Source of the DNA: Streptomyces antnestii
GTDB lineage: Bacteria; Actinomycetota; Actinomycetes; Streptomycetales; Streptomycetaceae
NCBI RefSeq assembly: GCF_004005495.1
Contig: NZ_RZYA01000031.1
Location: forward strand, 1 to 64,000
Direction: 5' to 3'
DNA length: 64,000 nucleotides
Within the stretch, counting starts at the first letter, position 1. Each line of letters opens with the position of its first letter. The translations under genes and the position numbers were made by a program. Below, in pieces: positions 1 through 7,729 of this stretch. The notes under the pieces are model-generated. The model was not told the origin of the DNA and did not search any database. It saw only the letters and a program-made list of their open reading frames with translations.

Positions 1-290
1 TGGGTGGGCACGACTGCCCAGGGACCCGCGCCCCGCTCACGGCCCGCGCTCGTGCCCGCGCCGGCGCGGTGCCCCGCGGCCGGGTCAGCGTCCACGGCCA
101 CATCGGCGGCGACGCCTACGTGGGTGGCCACGCCCGCCCAGGGACCCGCGCCCCGCTCATGGCCTGCGCACGCGCCCGCGCCCGCCCCAGCGCGGTGTCC
201 CGCGCCCGGGGCATCGTCCACAGGCACGCCGGCGGCTACGGCCACATCGGCGGCGACGGCCACGCGGGCGGCCGCCCCGGCGCCCGCGCC
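1..290. repeat. Imperfect direct repeat, period about 120-140 bp
   Basis: Positions 1-120 and 121-about 285 share long near-identical blocks: cccagggacccgcgccccgc occurs at about 17-36 and again at about 137-156, and ccacatcggcggcgac occurs near 98 and near 242. The second copy carries extra sequence. It lies in the putative coding start of the transglutaminase-like gene. Confidence 0.75.
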
Positions 291-401
291 CCGGTGGTCG
301 CCCGCGTTCCGGTCGCCGCCCGTGCCCCGGTCGCCGTCCGTGCCCACCGCCACGCCCGCCCTGGTGCCCTCGCGCTCGGCGTCCCGGTCTCTCAACTCCA
401 C
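1..401 (-). CDS. Start of a probable transglutaminase-like membrane protein (partial, runs off the window)
   Basis: An open frame on the minus strand begins at a GTG at 401, overlapping the end of the DUF58 gene, and stays open to the window edge. The visible 133 residues are rich in Ala, Gly, Val, Arg and Asp and contain an imperfect repeat (units such as ERGAGPW and ADVAVDAD recur). No catalytic region is visible. In actinomycetes the gene downstream of moxR and a DUF58 gene is usually a transglutaminase-domain (TgpA-like) protein, so the call is from position only. The repetitive N-terminus is unusual: the family normally starts with membrane segments, so the true start could be further downstream, outside the window. 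Confidence 0.4.
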   Translation of the reverse strand, partial: MELRDRDAEREGTRAGVAVGTDGDRGTGGDRNAGDHRGAGAGAAARVAVAADVAVAAGVPVDDAPGAGHRAGAGAGACAGHERGAGPWAGVATHVGVAADVAVDADPAAGHRAGAGTSAGRERGAGPWAVVPT

Positions 402-1930
402 CCCGGCGCCCCCGGCCCGCTCCCCGTGCCGTCGGCTGTTCGGTGGTGGTCGGCGTTCTGCCACAGGGTGGTCAGGGACGCGCCGGGTGGGACCGCCAGG
501 GCCGACCAGCCCGCCTCGCGCAGCATCCGCAGGCGCTCCTCGCCGCGTTCCGAGGGGGCGCCGAAGGCCCACGTCTCCCTGTCGAGCACGAAGGCCACCG
601 CACCGCCGCTGCGCTGCCGCATCTTCGCGGCGACCGCCGTCTGCTCCTCGTCGAGGTCGCCGAAGAAGGCCACCAGAAGCCCTTCGTTGCCGCCGCGGAG
701 CACGTCGTACGCGCGCGAGAGCCCCGGGCCGTCCGAGTGGTCCACGACCGCGAGGGTGTCCATCATCAGTCCGGCCGCGTCCGCAGACTCCTGGCTCGCG
801 CCCGCGAAACCGTCGGCCCCCTCGCCCGGCACCGAGTTCCCCGTGTCGGTCAACAGGCGTACGGAGAAGCCCCGTTCGAGCATGTGGAACAGTGCCGACG
901 CCGTGCCCGAGACGGCCCACTCGAAGGCCGAGTCGGGGCCCGCGCCCTGGAAGGCGGCGCGCCGGGTGTCGAGGAGCACCGTGCAGCGGGCCCGCTGCGG
1001 CTGCTCCTCGCGGCGCACCATCAGCTCGCCGTAGCGCGCGGTCGAGCGCCAGTGCACGCGGCGCAGGTCGTCGCCGTACCGGTACCCGCGCGGGATCACG
1101 TCGTCCTCGCCGGCCAGGGCGAGCGAGCGGTTCCGCCCGTCGCCGTACCCCTTGGCCTCGCCGGTCAGGCGCACCGCGGGCAGCGCCTCCACGCGCGGGA
1201 CGACCGTGAGGGTGTCGTACGCGGCGAAGGAGCGGGTCAGCTCGCACATGCCGAAGGGGTCCGTCAGACGCAGCTGGAGCGGGCCGAGAGGATAGCGGCC
1301 GCGCAGGTCGGAGCGCACCCGGTACGACACCTCCCGGCGGCCGCCTGCCTCCACCCGGTCGAGGACGAAGCGGGGGCGCGGCCCGAGTACGTACGGCACC
1401 CGGTCCTGGAGCATGAGCAGGCCCGTGGGGAGCCGCGAGACGTTGTCCATCCGCAGCTGGACGCGGGCCTCGCTGCCGGCGGGCACGCGCGCGGGGGAGA
1501 GGCGCCGGCTGGCCGTGACCCGGTAGCGGGTGCGGTAGAGGACGAACGTGCAGACCAGCGGCAGTACGGCGAGCAGCAGCCCGACCCGCAGCAGATCGCT
1601 CTGCCCGAGGACGTACGCGCAGATAGCCGCCGCGACCCCGGCCGCCAGGAACGAGCGTCCCCGGGTGGTGAGCCCCGAGAGCGCGACCCGGAGGCCGCCC
1701 TTGTCACCGCCCCCGAAGCCACCCCCGGCGCCACCCAAGCCACTCCCGGAGCTGCCCCCGGCGCCACCCAAGCCACCCCCGGAGCTGCCCCCGGAGCCCC
1801 CTCCGAAGCCACCCAGGCCACCCCCGAAGCCACCCAAGCCGCCCCCAGGGACGCCCCCGAAGCCACCCCCAGGGCCGCCCCCCAAGCCACCCCCGAAGCC
1901 GCCCCCGAAGCCACCCCCGGAGGACATCAC
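392..1930 (-). CDS. DUF58 domain membrane protein with Gly-rich N-terminal extension
   Basis: 512 residues. The DUF58 signature is clear: DDVIPRGYRYGDDLRRVHWR at about 277-296, followed by RREEQPQ. Two hydrophobic segments at about 93-109 and 113-132 anchor it in the membrane. DUF58 proteins accompany MoxR AAA+ ATPases and are thought to be their substrates or partners in assembly of surface or periplasmic complexes; the exact job here is unknown. The ATG overlaps the moxR stop in an ATGA (1927-1930), which supports the start and translational coupling. Odd: residues 1-77 are almost only Gly with Phe, Leu, Ser, Ala and Pro (GGGFGGG-type repeats), absent from normal family members, which begin near residue 80 here. 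Confidence 0.9.
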   Translation of the reverse strand: MMSSGGGFGGGFGGGLGGGPGGGFGGVPGGGLGGFGGGLGGFGGGSGGSSGGGLGGAGGSSGSGLGGAGGGFGGGDKGGLRVALSGLTTRGRSFLAAGVAAAICAYVLGQSDLLRVGLLLAVLPLVCTFVLYRTRYRVTASRRLSPARVPAGSEARVQLRMDNVSRLPTGLLMLQDRVPYVLGPRPRFVLDRVEAGGRREVSYRVRSDLRGRYPLGPLQLRLTDPFGMCELTRSFAAYDTLTVVPRVEALPAVRLTGEAKGYGDGRNRSLALAGEDDVIPRGYRYGDDLRRVHWRSTARYGELMVRREEQPQRARCTVLLDTRRAAFQGAGPDSAFEWAVSGTASALFHMLERGFSVRLLTDTGNSVPGEGADGFAGASQESADAAGLMMDTLAVVDHSDGPGLSRAYDVLRGGNEGLLVAFFGDLDEEQTAVAAKMRQRSGGAVAFVLDRETWAFGAPSERGEERLRMLREAGWSALAVPPGASLTTLWQNADHHRTADGTGSGPGAPGWS

Positions 1931-2982
1931 ACCCTCCGGGCGCCGGGCGGCTGCTGGCCGTACATCGGGGATCCGTGGCCGGAGGCGGACGGCACCGCCG
2001 TGTGCTGGAGGATCTCCAGGACGACCTGCTCGGACGTGCGCCGGTTCAACTGGGCCTGCGCCGTGGGCAGCAGACGGTGCGCGAGGACCTGCACGGCGAG
2101 TGCCTGCACGTCGTCGGGCAGCGCGTACTCGCGCCCGCTGAGTGCCGCGGACGCCTTCGCCGCGCGCAGCAGATGCAGCGTGGCGCGCGGCGAGGCGCCG
2201 AGTCTGAGGTCGGGGTGGCTGCGCGTGGCGGCGACCAGGTCGACCGCGTACCGCCGCACCGAGTCGGCCACATGGACCGCGCGGACCGCGTCGACGAGCT
2301 TCACGATGTCGTGCGCGTGCGCCACCGGCTGGAGGTCGTCGAGGGGCGAGGCCCCGCCGTGGATGTCGAGCATCTGCAGCTCGGCCTCCGGGCTCGGGTA
2401 GCCGATCGACACCCGGGCCATGAAGCGGTCGCGCTGCGCCTCGGGCAGCGGGTACGTGCCCTCCATCTCGACCGGGTTCTGCGTGGCCACCACCATGAAG
2501 GGGCTGGGCAGCTCGTACGTCTGTCCGTCGATGGTGACCTGGCGCTCCTCCATGGACTCCAGGAGCGCGGACTGGGTCTTCGGGGACGCGCGGTTGATCT
2601 CGTCGCCGATCACGATCTGCGCGAAGATCGCGCCCGGCTTGAACTCGAAGTCCCGGCGCTGCTGGTCCCAGATGGAGACACCGGTGATGTCGGAGGGCAG
2701 CAGATCGGGCGTGAACTGGATGCGGCGCACCGAGCAGTCGATCGACTTGGCGAGCGCCTTCGCCAGCATGGTCTTCCCGACGCCCGGCACGTCCTCGATG
2801 AGCAGATGCCCCTCGGCCAGGAGCACCGTCAGCGCGAGCCGTACGACCTCCGGCTTGCCCTCGATCACACCCTCCACCGACCTGCGGACACGCTCCACAG
2901 TGGTGGTCAGATCATCCCCCACTCTCGACTGCGCTCGAGCGGAGGCACCCCCATGGCTCGCTCGATCGTCATAGGTCGTCAC
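1927..2982 (-). CDS. moxR: MoxR-family AAA+ ATPase
   Basis: 351 residues from the GTG at 2982, chosen because GAGGAGGG sits just upstream; a longer open frame runs to 3129 without a comparable site. Walker A is DVPGVGKT (about 64-71), Walker B is IVIGDEIN (about 123-130), and the sensor segment VVATQNPVEMEGTYPLPEAQ is typical of MoxR (AAA_3). These ATPases act as chaperones that mature partner complexes, often with DUF58 and transglutaminase proteins, and here the gene leads such an operon. Odd: residues about 10-24 (HGGASARAQSRVGDD) are encoded by an element resembling a Streptomyces interspersed repeat (2913-2955), inserted in frame between TTYDDRAS and LTTTVERVRRS. Confidence 0.93.
   Translation of the reverse strand: MTTYDDRASHGGASARAQSRVGDDLTTTVERVRRSVEGVIEGKPEVVRLALTVLLAEGHLLIEDVPGVGKTMLAKALAKSIDCSVRRIQFTPDLLPSDITGVSIWDQQRRDFEFKPGAIFAQIVIGDEINRASPKTQSALLESMEERQVTIDGQTYELPSPFMVVATQNPVEMEGTYPLPEAQRDRFMARVSIGYPSPEAELQMLDIHGGASPLDDLQPVAHAHDIVKLVDAVRAVHVADSVRRYAVDLVAATRSHPDLRLGASPRATLHLLRAAKASAALSGREYALPDDVQALAVQVLAHRLLPTAQAQLNRRTSEQVVLEILQHTAVPSASGHGSPMYGQQPPGARRV
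2913..2955. repeat. Streptomyces-type short interspersed repeat inside moxR
   Basis: The plus strand reads cccccactctcgactgcgct then cgagcggaggcacccccatg. It contains the palindromic core CTCGA-ctgcgc-TCGAG (2924-2928 / 2935-2939). From memory, sequences of this form (CCCCCACTCTCG..CGCTCGAGCGG..CCCCCAT) are scattered through Streptomyces genomes, mostly between genes. Here it lies in the 5' coding part of moxR. Confidence 0.6.
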
Positions 2983-3205
2983 CCGGCCCTCCTCGGCCCG
3001 TACTTTCCGGGCCGACGCCTGCTTGCTGCGGACCGGCCCACCCCGAAACACGGACACCGCGCGCGACGGGTTCCGCCGTCGCGCGAGGTGCCACTCCGCA
3101 TTCTTGTTGCCGTTACCGGTTCGTGTCACTCGACTGTGGACAACTGTCAGCGATATGTCGGGTCTTACGGCCTTTTGTTACGCACGTCAGGCTGTTACAG
3201 CGTCA

Positions 3206-3268
3206 GGCGTGCGTCACGCACGGCAGGCACGCGTCACCCGCGTCAGGGCACGCGTCACCCGCGTCAGG
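3206..3268. repeat. 21-bp tandem repeat (two perfect units, one degenerate)
   Basis: The unit gcacgcgtcacccgcgtcag+g is present at 3227-3247 and 3248-3268 without mismatch; 3206-3226 is a diverged copy. The array ends within the stop codon region of the carbonic anhydrase gene, so it forms its immediate 3' flank. Confidence 0.85.
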
Positions 3269-3812
3269 CGGGATCGATCTCCCGAAGCAGGCCGGTCGTC
3301 ACGTCGAAGACGAATCCGCGCACATCCTCGGTGTGCAGCATGAACGGGGAGGTCCGGACGCGCTGCATCGACTGGCGCACGTCCTGGTCGACGTCGCGGA
3401 ACGCCTCGACGGCCCAGGCGGGGCGCTGGCCGACCTCCATCTCCAGCTCGTGACGGAACTCCTCGGTGATGCTCTCCAGACCGCAGCCGGTGTGGTGGAT
3501 GAGGACCACGCTGCGGGTGCCGAGCGCCCGCTGGCTGATGGTGAGCGAGCGGATGACGTCGTCGGTGACGACGCCGCCCGCGTTGCGGATGGTGTGGCAG
3601 TCGCCCAGCTCGAGGCCGAGGGCGTCGTGCAGGTCGAGGCGGGCATCCATACAGGCCACGACGGCGACACGCAGGACAGGGCGGGCGTCCATGCCGGGGT
3701 CGGCGAACGCGGCGGCGTAGCGCTGGTTCGCCTCGACGAGACGATCGGTCACGGTGCCGTCGACGGTTATGGCGCCTTCGGACTCAGCGGGGCGGGATGC
3801 GGAAGTCGTCAT
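3264..3812 (-). CDS. Beta-class carbonic anhydrase
   Basis: 182 residues from the ATG at 3812 (MTTSASRPAES). It interconverts CO2 and bicarbonate in the cytoplasm with a zinc bound by Cys-His-Cys plus Asp. The signature CxDxR is seen as CMDAR (C54, D56, R58) and the second zinc motif HxxC as HTGC (H107, C110). The length fits the short clade-II-type beta carbonic anhydrases of actinobacteria. An in-frame ATG at 3875 would add 21 hydrophobic residues; neither start has a good ribosome site, so the start is uncertain. It is a single-gene unit divergent from rsmH, with moxR downstream on the same strand. Confidence 0.88.
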   Translation of the reverse strand: MTTSASRPAESEGAITVDGTVTDRLVEANQRYAAAFADPGMDARPVLRVAVVACMDARLDLHDALGLELGDCHTIRNAGGVVTDDVIRSLTISQRALGTRSVVLIHHTGCGLESITEEFRHELEMEVGQRPAWAVEAFRDVDQDVRQSMQRVRTSPFMLHTEDVRGFVFDVTTGLLREIDPA

Positions 3813-3987
3813 AGCTATGACGGTAATGGTCACCGCTGCGACAAGCCCGCTGTGAGAGGGGACAAAGAACGTCATCGGGGCTTGTTGTGAGGTAACCCAC
3901 AGGGCTCACGTCTCCTCACCCGGCCGGGTGATTTCTCCTGGTCCGCAGCTTCGGACAGAGGCGGCGCGCGACGCGCAGGCCGGTTGG

Positions 3988-4015
3988 TTGACCGGGCGAC
4001 ACCGTGGACTAAAGT
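3988..4015 (+). promoter_or_regulatory. Candidate housekeeping promoter for the dcw cluster
   Basis: TTGACC (3988-3993), 16-bp spacer, TAAAGT (4010-4015), about 145 bp upstream of rsmH. It fits the HrdB-type consensus reasonably well. Inference from sequence only. Confidence 0.45.
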
Positions 4016-4159
4016 GACGCGGAAACCCCAGGAAACACCGAAGATCCCGGCACTTCACCGGACTCTTCACCACGCGCGCGACGTGCACGCGGGCATCGGC
4101 CTCTCCAACCGCTCGCGGCCGGCTGACGCCCCGCACCGCGCCGGAACTGAGAGGGCCCC

Positions 4160-5119
4160 TTGAGCCAGACCCGACATGTCCCGGTGATGCTCCAGCGCTG
4201 CCTGGACCTGTTGGCCCCGGCCCTCGCCGAGCCGGGCGCGGTCGTGGTCGACTGCACGCTCGGCCTCGGCGGGCACAGCGAGGCCCTCCTGTCCACGTTC
4301 CCCTCGTGCCGCCTCGTCGCGCTCGACCGCGACAAGGAGGCCCTGCGCCTGTCCGGCGAGCGCCTCGCCCCGTTCGGCGACCGCGCCACCCTCGTGCACG
4401 CCGTCTACGACGAGCTGCCCGAGGTCCTCGACCGGCTCGGCATCGCGCGCGTGCAGGGCGTCCTCTTCGACCTGGGCGTCTCCTCCATGCAGCTCGACGA
4501 GGCCGACCGCGGCTTCGCCTACGCGCAGGACGCGCCGCTCGACATGCGCATGGACCAGACGACCGGCATGAGCGCCGCCGAGGTCCTCAACACGTACCCC
4601 CCGGGCGAGCTGGTCCGGATCCTGCGCGCGTACGGCGAGGAGAAGCAGGCCAAGCGGATCGTGTCGGCGATCGTGCGGGAGCGCGAGAAGGAGCCGTTCA
4701 GCAACAGCGCCCGGCTCGTGGAGCTGATCCGCGACGCCCTGCCGCAGGCCGCCAAGCGCACCGGTGGCAACCCCGCCAAGCGCACCTTCCAGGCCCTGCG
4801 CATCGAGGTGAACGGCGAGCTCAGCGTCCTGGAGCGGGCGATTCCGGCCGCCGTGGGGGCGCTCGCCGTCGGGGGACGTATCGCCGTCCTCTCCTACCAC
4901 TCGCTCGAGGACCGGCTCGTCAAGCAGGTCTTCGCGGCCGGCGCCGCGACCACGGCGCCGCCCGGCCTCCCGGTCGTCCCCGAGCGCTACCAGCCACGCC
5001 TCAAGCTGCTCACGCGCGGCGCCGAGCTCCCCACCGAGGAAGAGGTCGCCGAGAACCGCCGGGCGGCCCCGGCACGGCTGCGGGGTGCACAGCGCATCCG
5101 CGAGGAGGTCTCCGGGTGA
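4160..5119 (+). CDS. rsmH: 16S rRNA (cytosine1402-N4)-methyltransferase
   Basis: 319 residues, first gene of the dcw cluster. It methylates N4 of C1402 in 16S rRNA using S-adenosylmethionine. The SAM-binding motif is VVDCTLGLGGHSEA (about 29-42); VLFDLGVSSMQLDEADRGFA, NPAKRTFQALRIEVN and SYHSLEDR are family hallmarks. It starts with TTG, supported by gagaggg a few bases upstream. The gene is followed after 25 bp by ftsL, the conserved order. Confidence 0.96.
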   Translation: MSQTRHVPVMLQRCLDLLAPALAEPGAVVVDCTLGLGGHSEALLSTFPSCRLVALDRDKEALRLSGERLAPFGDRATLVHAVYDELPEVLDRLGIARVQGVLFDLGVSSMQLDEADRGFAYAQDAPLDMRMDQTTGMSAAEVLNTYPPGELVRILRAYGEEKQAKRIVSAIVREREKEPFSNSARLVELIRDALPQAAKRTGGNPAKRTFQALRIEVNGELSVLERAIPAAVGALAVGGRIAVLSYHSLEDRLVKQVFAAGAATTAPPGLPVVPERYQPRLKLLTRGAELPTEEEVAENRRAAPARLRGAQRIREEVSG

Positions 5120-5144
5120 GTCCCAGGCGCGCGAGGAGGGGTCG

Positions 5145-5702
5145 ATGAGTCCCAGGGGCGAACTACGGGGGAGGGCCGCGCGACTCGCGCGGCTGCTGCC
5201 CTCGGGTCCCGGCGGCGGCAGCCAGGCCGCCCGCACACCGTTCGTGCTCCTCGTCGTGCTGCTGCTCGCCGGCGGCCTGATCACCCTCCTGATGCTCAAC
5301 TCGGCGCTCAACGAAGGGTCGTTCAGGCTGAACGACCTCAAGAAGCAGACGACCGGCCTCACCGAGGACGAGCAGGCCCTCCAGCGCGACGTCGACGCCT
5401 ACGCGGCCCCCGACGCCCTCCAGCGCCGCGCCCGCGAGCTCGGCATGGTCCCGGGCGGCGACCCGGCCTTCCTCAACCCGGACGGCACCGTCCGCGGCGT
5501 CCCCGGCGAGGCGGCCGCCCCCGTGGTACAGCAGCCCCCGCCCCCGCCCGCCACCACGCCGCCCGCCACCACGCCGCCGGGCCAGAGCGCCTCACCGACG
5601 GCCGCGACGAGCCCGTCCGCGACTCCCAAGACCACGCCGAGCCCCTCGGCGACCCCCACGTCCTCGCAGGTGAAACCCGCACCCTCGACCTCCGGCAGGT
5701 GA
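5145..5702 (+). CDS. ftsL: Cell division protein FtsL-like (septum formation initiator family)
   Basis: 185 residues from the ATG at 5145, which follows gaggagggg. It has a basic cytoplasmic head, one membrane segment at about 32-52 (FVLLVVLLLAGGLITLLML), a short leucine-zipper-like extracytoplasmic coil, and a Pro/Thr/Ser-rich tail from about 125 onward that is much longer than in classic FtsL. Position between rsmH and ftsI identifies it. FtsL forms the FtsQLB subcomplex that activates the septal synthase FtsW-FtsI. It sits 4 bp before ftsI, so translation is likely coupled. Confidence 0.88.
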   Translation: MSPRGELRGRAARLARLLPSGPGGGSQAARTPFVLLVVLLLAGGLITLLMLNSALNEGSFRLNDLKKQTTGLTEDEQALQRDVDAYAAPDALQRRARELGMVPGGDPAFLNPDGTVRGVPGEAAAPVVQQPPPPPATTPPATTPPGQSASPTAATSPSATPKTTPSPSATPTSSQVKPAPSTSGR

Positions 5703-5706
5703 CGGA

Positions 5707-7698
5707 ATGAAGGACAGGCAGCCCGAGCCCCCGCGACGCCGGGTCCCAGGCCCTTCGAGGCCCGCGAGGAACGGCCGCCCGGCCGCCCCCCGGCGCCCCG
5801 CCCCCGGCCCCGGCGCGCGCCGCCCCCGCCCCGCCCCCGCCAAGGCGCCCGCCGCCCTCCGTCTCGGCAGCCCGCGCCCCCGCCTGCGCATGGTCAGCCT
5901 CGGCCTCACCCTCATCCTCATCGCCTTCGTCGTCCGCCTGCTCCAGGTCCAGGCCGTCGACGCCAGCACCTACGCCGCCAGGGCCGAGCAGCACCGGTAC
6001 GTCGAGCACGTCCTCGCGGCGGAGCGCGGCGGGATCACGGACCGCAGCGGGGTCGCGCTCGCCACCAGCGTGGACGCGTACGACATCACCGCCGACCCCA
6101 CGATGTTCCGGCCCGCGGACACCGCCCCCACCAAGAGCTCCCCGGCGCCGGTCGTGCCGAACGACGCGCCCGAGCAGGCCGCGGCGCTCCTCGCCCCGAT
6201 CCTCGGCCTGGACGCCGACGTGGTCGCGAAGAAGCTGAGGACCCCCAAGACGCGCTACGTGCTGTTGGCCCGCCGCCAGACCCCCCAGGTCTGGAAGCAG
6301 ATCAAGGACCTCAAGACCACGCTCGCGGAGCGGGCCGGCAGGGAGAAGACGGCGAGCGTCATCGCCGGCGTCTTCGCCGACCCCAGCAGCAAGCGCGTGT
6401 ACCCGAACGGCGATCTGGCCGCCGGGATACTGGGCTGGGTCAACGCCGACGGCAAGGGCGGCGGCGGCGTCGAGCAGCAGCTCAACAAGGACCTGGCGGG
6501 CAAGCCCGGCAAGATCAGGTACGCCCAGTCCGGCGGCCGCCAGGTGCCCACGGCCGGCAGTAACGAGCAGCCCGCGGTGCCCGGTTCGGACGTCGAGCTC
6601 ACCATCGACCGCGACATCCAGTGGGCCGCGCAGAAGGCCATCACCGACCAGGTGAAGAAGTCCGGGGCCGACCGCGGCTATGTGATGGTGCAGGACACCA
6701 GGACCGGCGAGGTCCTCGCCATGGCCAACGCGCCCGGCTTCGACCCCAACGACCTCTCCCAGGCCAACTCCACCGCCCTCGGCAACGCCGCGCTCCAGGA
6801 CGCGTACGAGCCCGGCTCCACCGCGAAGATCATGTCGATGGCCGCCGTCATCGAGGAGCACGCCGCCACCCCCGACACCCACGTCACGGTGCCCAACCGG
6901 CTGCACCGCGGCGACCGGCTCTTCCAGGACGACGTCGACCACCCCACCTGGCACCTCACGCTGAACGGCGTGCTCGCCAAGTCCAGCAACATCGGCACCA
7001 TCCTCGCCACGGGCCAGCTCGGTAAGACCCAGCCCCAGGCCAACCGGGTCCTCTACTCCTATCTGCACAAGTTCGGCATCGGCAGCCCCACCGGCCTCGG
7101 CTTCCCCGGCGAGACCTCGGGCATCCTCGCCCCCGCCGCCAAGTGGTCCACCTCGCAGCAGTACACGATCCCTTTCGGCCAGGGCTTCTCCATCAACGCG
7201 ATGCAGGCGGCGTCCGTCTACTCGACCATCGCCAACGGCGGCGTACGCGTGGAGCCCACGCTCGTACGCGGCACCAAGGGACCCGACGGCAGGTTCACCC
7301 CGGCCCCCAGGCCCAAGGAGAACCGGGTCGTCAGCGCCAAGACGGCGAAGACGATCGCCCAGATGCTCGAATCCGTCGTGGACGACGAGGAGGGCACCGG
7401 CGCCAAGGCGCGCATCCCCGGCTACCGCGTCGCCGGCAAGACCGGCACTGCCAACCGCGTGGATCCGGCCACCGGCAGGTACAAGGGCTACACCTCGTCG
7501 TTCGCCGGATTCGCCCCCGCCGACCAGCCGCGCATCACCGTCTACTGCGCGATCCAGAACGCCACCAAGGGCAGCTACTTCGGCGGACAGATCTGCGGCC
7601 CCATCTACAAGCAGGTCATGGAGTTCGCCCTCAAGACGCTCCAGGTGCCGCCCACCGGGGCGGAGCCCGCCCGGCTGCCCGTCAGTTTCCAGCCCTGA
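5707..7698 (+). CDS. ftsI: Septal peptidoglycan transpeptidase (class B PBP, PBP3)
   Basis: 663 residues. It crosslinks septal peptidoglycan with FtsW. There is a basic, Pro/Arg-rich cytoplasmic N-terminus of about 60 residues, one membrane segment (LGLTLILIAFVVRLLQVQAV, about 64-83), the dimerisation domain, then the transpeptidase domain with the three active-site motifs: SxxK as STAK (S371-K374), SxN as SSN (about 426-428), and KTG at about 578-580. Complete, with no missing catalytic residue. Confidence 0.96.
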   Translation: MKDRQPEPPRRRVPGPSRPARNGRPAAPRRPAPGPGARRPRPAPAKAPAALRLGSPRPRLRMVSLGLTLILIAFVVRLLQVQAVDASTYAARAEQHRYVEHVLAAERGGITDRSGVALATSVDAYDITADPTMFRPADTAPTKSSPAPVVPNDAPEQAAALLAPILGLDADVVAKKLRTPKTRYVLLARRQTPQVWKQIKDLKTTLAERAGREKTASVIAGVFADPSSKRVYPNGDLAAGILGWVNADGKGGGGVEQQLNKDLAGKPGKIRYAQSGGRQVPTAGSNEQPAVPGSDVELTIDRDIQWAAQKAITDQVKKSGADRGYVMVQDTRTGEVLAMANAPGFDPNDLSQANSTALGNAALQDAYEPGSTAKIMSMAAVIEEHAATPDTHVTVPNRLHRGDRLFQDDVDHPTWHLTLNGVLAKSSNIGTILATGQLGKTQPQANRVLYSYLHKFGIGSPTGLGFPGETSGILAPAAKWSTSQQYTIPFGQGFSINAMQAASVYSTIANGGVRVEPTLVRGTKGPDGRFTPAPRPKENRVVSAKTAKTIAQMLESVVDDEEGTGAKARIPGYRVAGKTGTANRVDPATGRYKGYTSSFAGFAPADQPRITVYCAIQNATKGSYFGGQICGPIYKQVMEFALKTLQVPPTGAEPARLPVSFQP

Positions 7699-7729
7699 CC
7701 CGAGCCCCGAGAGTGACCAGGTACCGCCC

